Source: Rickettsiales bacterium
GTDB taxonomy: Bacteria > Pseudomonadota > Alphaproteobacteria > Rickettsiales > UBA3002
Length of the DNA stretch: 7,365 bases
Assembly: GCA_021300075.1 (NCBI GenBank)
Contig: JAJTIB010000028.1
Location: 1-7,365, forward strand
Reading direction: 5' to 3'
This document shows positions 6,802-7,365 of this stretch, piece by piece. The notes under the pieces were generated by a model. The model saw only the letters and a list, made by a program, of their open reading frames with translations, had not been told where the DNA came from and searched no databases. The position numbers and the translations under genes were made by a program. How positions within the stretch are numbered: the first letter of the stretch is position 1; each line of letters begins with the position of its first letter.

Positions 6802-7365
6802 GGGTGATTTTTAGCGGAAGAAATGCTGGCAAGCAATAACTCCTCGCTGGGTGCAGGGCAGATACGGATATTTTTCCACCCGTGGCTTTGCAGCGCTGCG
6901 GCCACTTTGTCACTTAAGCAGAAGGCAGTGATGCCCGCGTTTGGCGTGAGTTGGTGTTTGGCCATGAGTGCAATAACCGCTTCTGTCGCCCGCGCTGAAA
7001 AAAGAGCAACCCCCGTGATTTCAGGCCAATGCGAGAGCAGGGCGGGCGAAAGCTCTGGCAGAATAGCCGCATTATAAGTGATGATGCGGGTGACACGGTG
7101 GCCGTGTGCCCCCAGTGTGGCAGCTAAATCGAGGCGGATGTCCCTGCCGCTCAGATAGAGAAAATGTGCTGGCTGCGGGTAACGTTTTGCAATCGCTGCA
7201 CTTAGGCTGGTCGCGTTCGTGGCTAAGATTTCGGCGCGGCTAAAGCCCTTATCGATTGCAGCTTTTCGGCTGCGATTGCCTACGGTAAAGAGCGGCAAAT
7301 GGGAGATGATCGCGGCATTGTTGACGGATTTGAGGGCGTGTTGAGATGTGGTGAGGATGGCGGTA
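6798..7365 (-). CDS. hemD: Uroporphyrinogen-III synthase (HemD), 5' end outside window
   Basis: HemD cyclises hydroxymethylbilane to uroporphyrinogen III, inverting ring D, in the cytoplasm. 188 residues are visible. The frame stays open to the window edge, reading 'AILTTSQHALKSVNNAA' then 'LPLFTVGNRSRKAAIDKGF', which fits the family pattern (a serine-rich 'TS..AL' strand, then 'VG..T...A...G'). Next come 'HFLYLSGRDIRLDLAATLGA' and 'RVTRIITYNAA' (the family's G-rich turn and conserved Tyr), 'VALFSARATEAVIALM', and the C-terminal 'AFCLSDKVAAALQSHGWKNI' with 'APSEELLLASI'. The family is divergent, but these elements occur in the right order. About 40-60 N-terminal residues are probably missing. 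The TTG at 7298 is an internal Leu codon, not a start, because the HemD fold continues upstream. It is the most upstream visible gene of the hemD-mic60-hemY operon; hemC is often next upstream, but that is not visible here. Confidence 0.88.
   Translation of the reverse strand, partial: TAILTTSQHALKSVNNAAIISHLPLFTVGNRSRKAAIDKGFSRAEILATNATSLSAAIAKRYPQPAHFLYLSGRDIRLDLAATLGAHGHRVTRIITYNAAILPELSPALLSHWPEITGVALFSARATEAVIALMAKHQLTPNAGITAFCLSDKVAAALQSHGWKNIRICPAPSEELLLASISSAKNHP

Noticed and set aside
6798..7298. A 166-residue HemD starting at TTG 7298
   Set aside because: The HemD pattern continues upstream without a stop to the window edge, so the TTG is an internal Leu codon and the gene is cut by the window.

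Overview
The window looks like chromosomal DNA from an alphaproteobacterium of moderate GC content. Three things point there: a gatC-gatA-gatB amidotransferase set whose GatA has the alphaproteobacterial-type 'NPWRR' insertion before the Ser-rich catalytic loop; a hemD / mitofilin-like (Mic60) / hemY cluster, an arrangement known from alphaproteobacteria; and a paired-hairpin intergenic repeat of a kind scattered through many proteobacterial genomes. Genus cannot be set from this sequence.

Layout. Positions 16-3388 (+) hold gatC, gatA and gatB, the three subunits of the tRNA-dependent amidotransferase GatCAB. gatC and gatA overlap at a TGATG junction. gatA and gatB are split by 149 bp, mostly filled by two facing copies of a hairpin repeat, and a 49-codon open frame runs through the repeat and overlaps the gatB start. 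Positions 3396-4064 (-) encode a secreted TPR-repeat protein that converges on gatB with 7 bp between stops. A 75-bp divergent gap contains a sigma-54-like sequence. Positions 4140-4694 (+) encode a small lipoprotein with two CX8C cysteine pairs, overlapping the end of the next unit by 4 nt. Positions 4691-7365 (-) are one tightly overlapping operon, in transcription order hemD (5' part outside the window), mic60 and hemY, joined by ATGA and TGATG overlaps.

How the genes work together. GatCAB converts misacylated Glu-tRNA(Gln), and in many species Asp-tRNA(Asn), to the correct amide form. HemD closes the tetrapyrrole ring in haem synthesis. The mitofilin-like protein and HemY are both inner-membrane anchored. 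HemY carries TPR-like helices and a four-cysteine zinc ribbon; its precise role in haem synthesis is not settled. The TPR protein and the lipoprotein are predicted to be periplasmic or envelope proteins of unknown function.

The region is mostly conserved core genome. I see no CRISPR array, transposase, tRNA, rRNA or toxin-antitoxin locus, and no clearly new system. The points most worth a second look are the unusually short Mic60 next to hemD and hemY, the repeat with compensatory changes between gatA and gatB, and the lipoprotein with its possible sigma-54 promoter.
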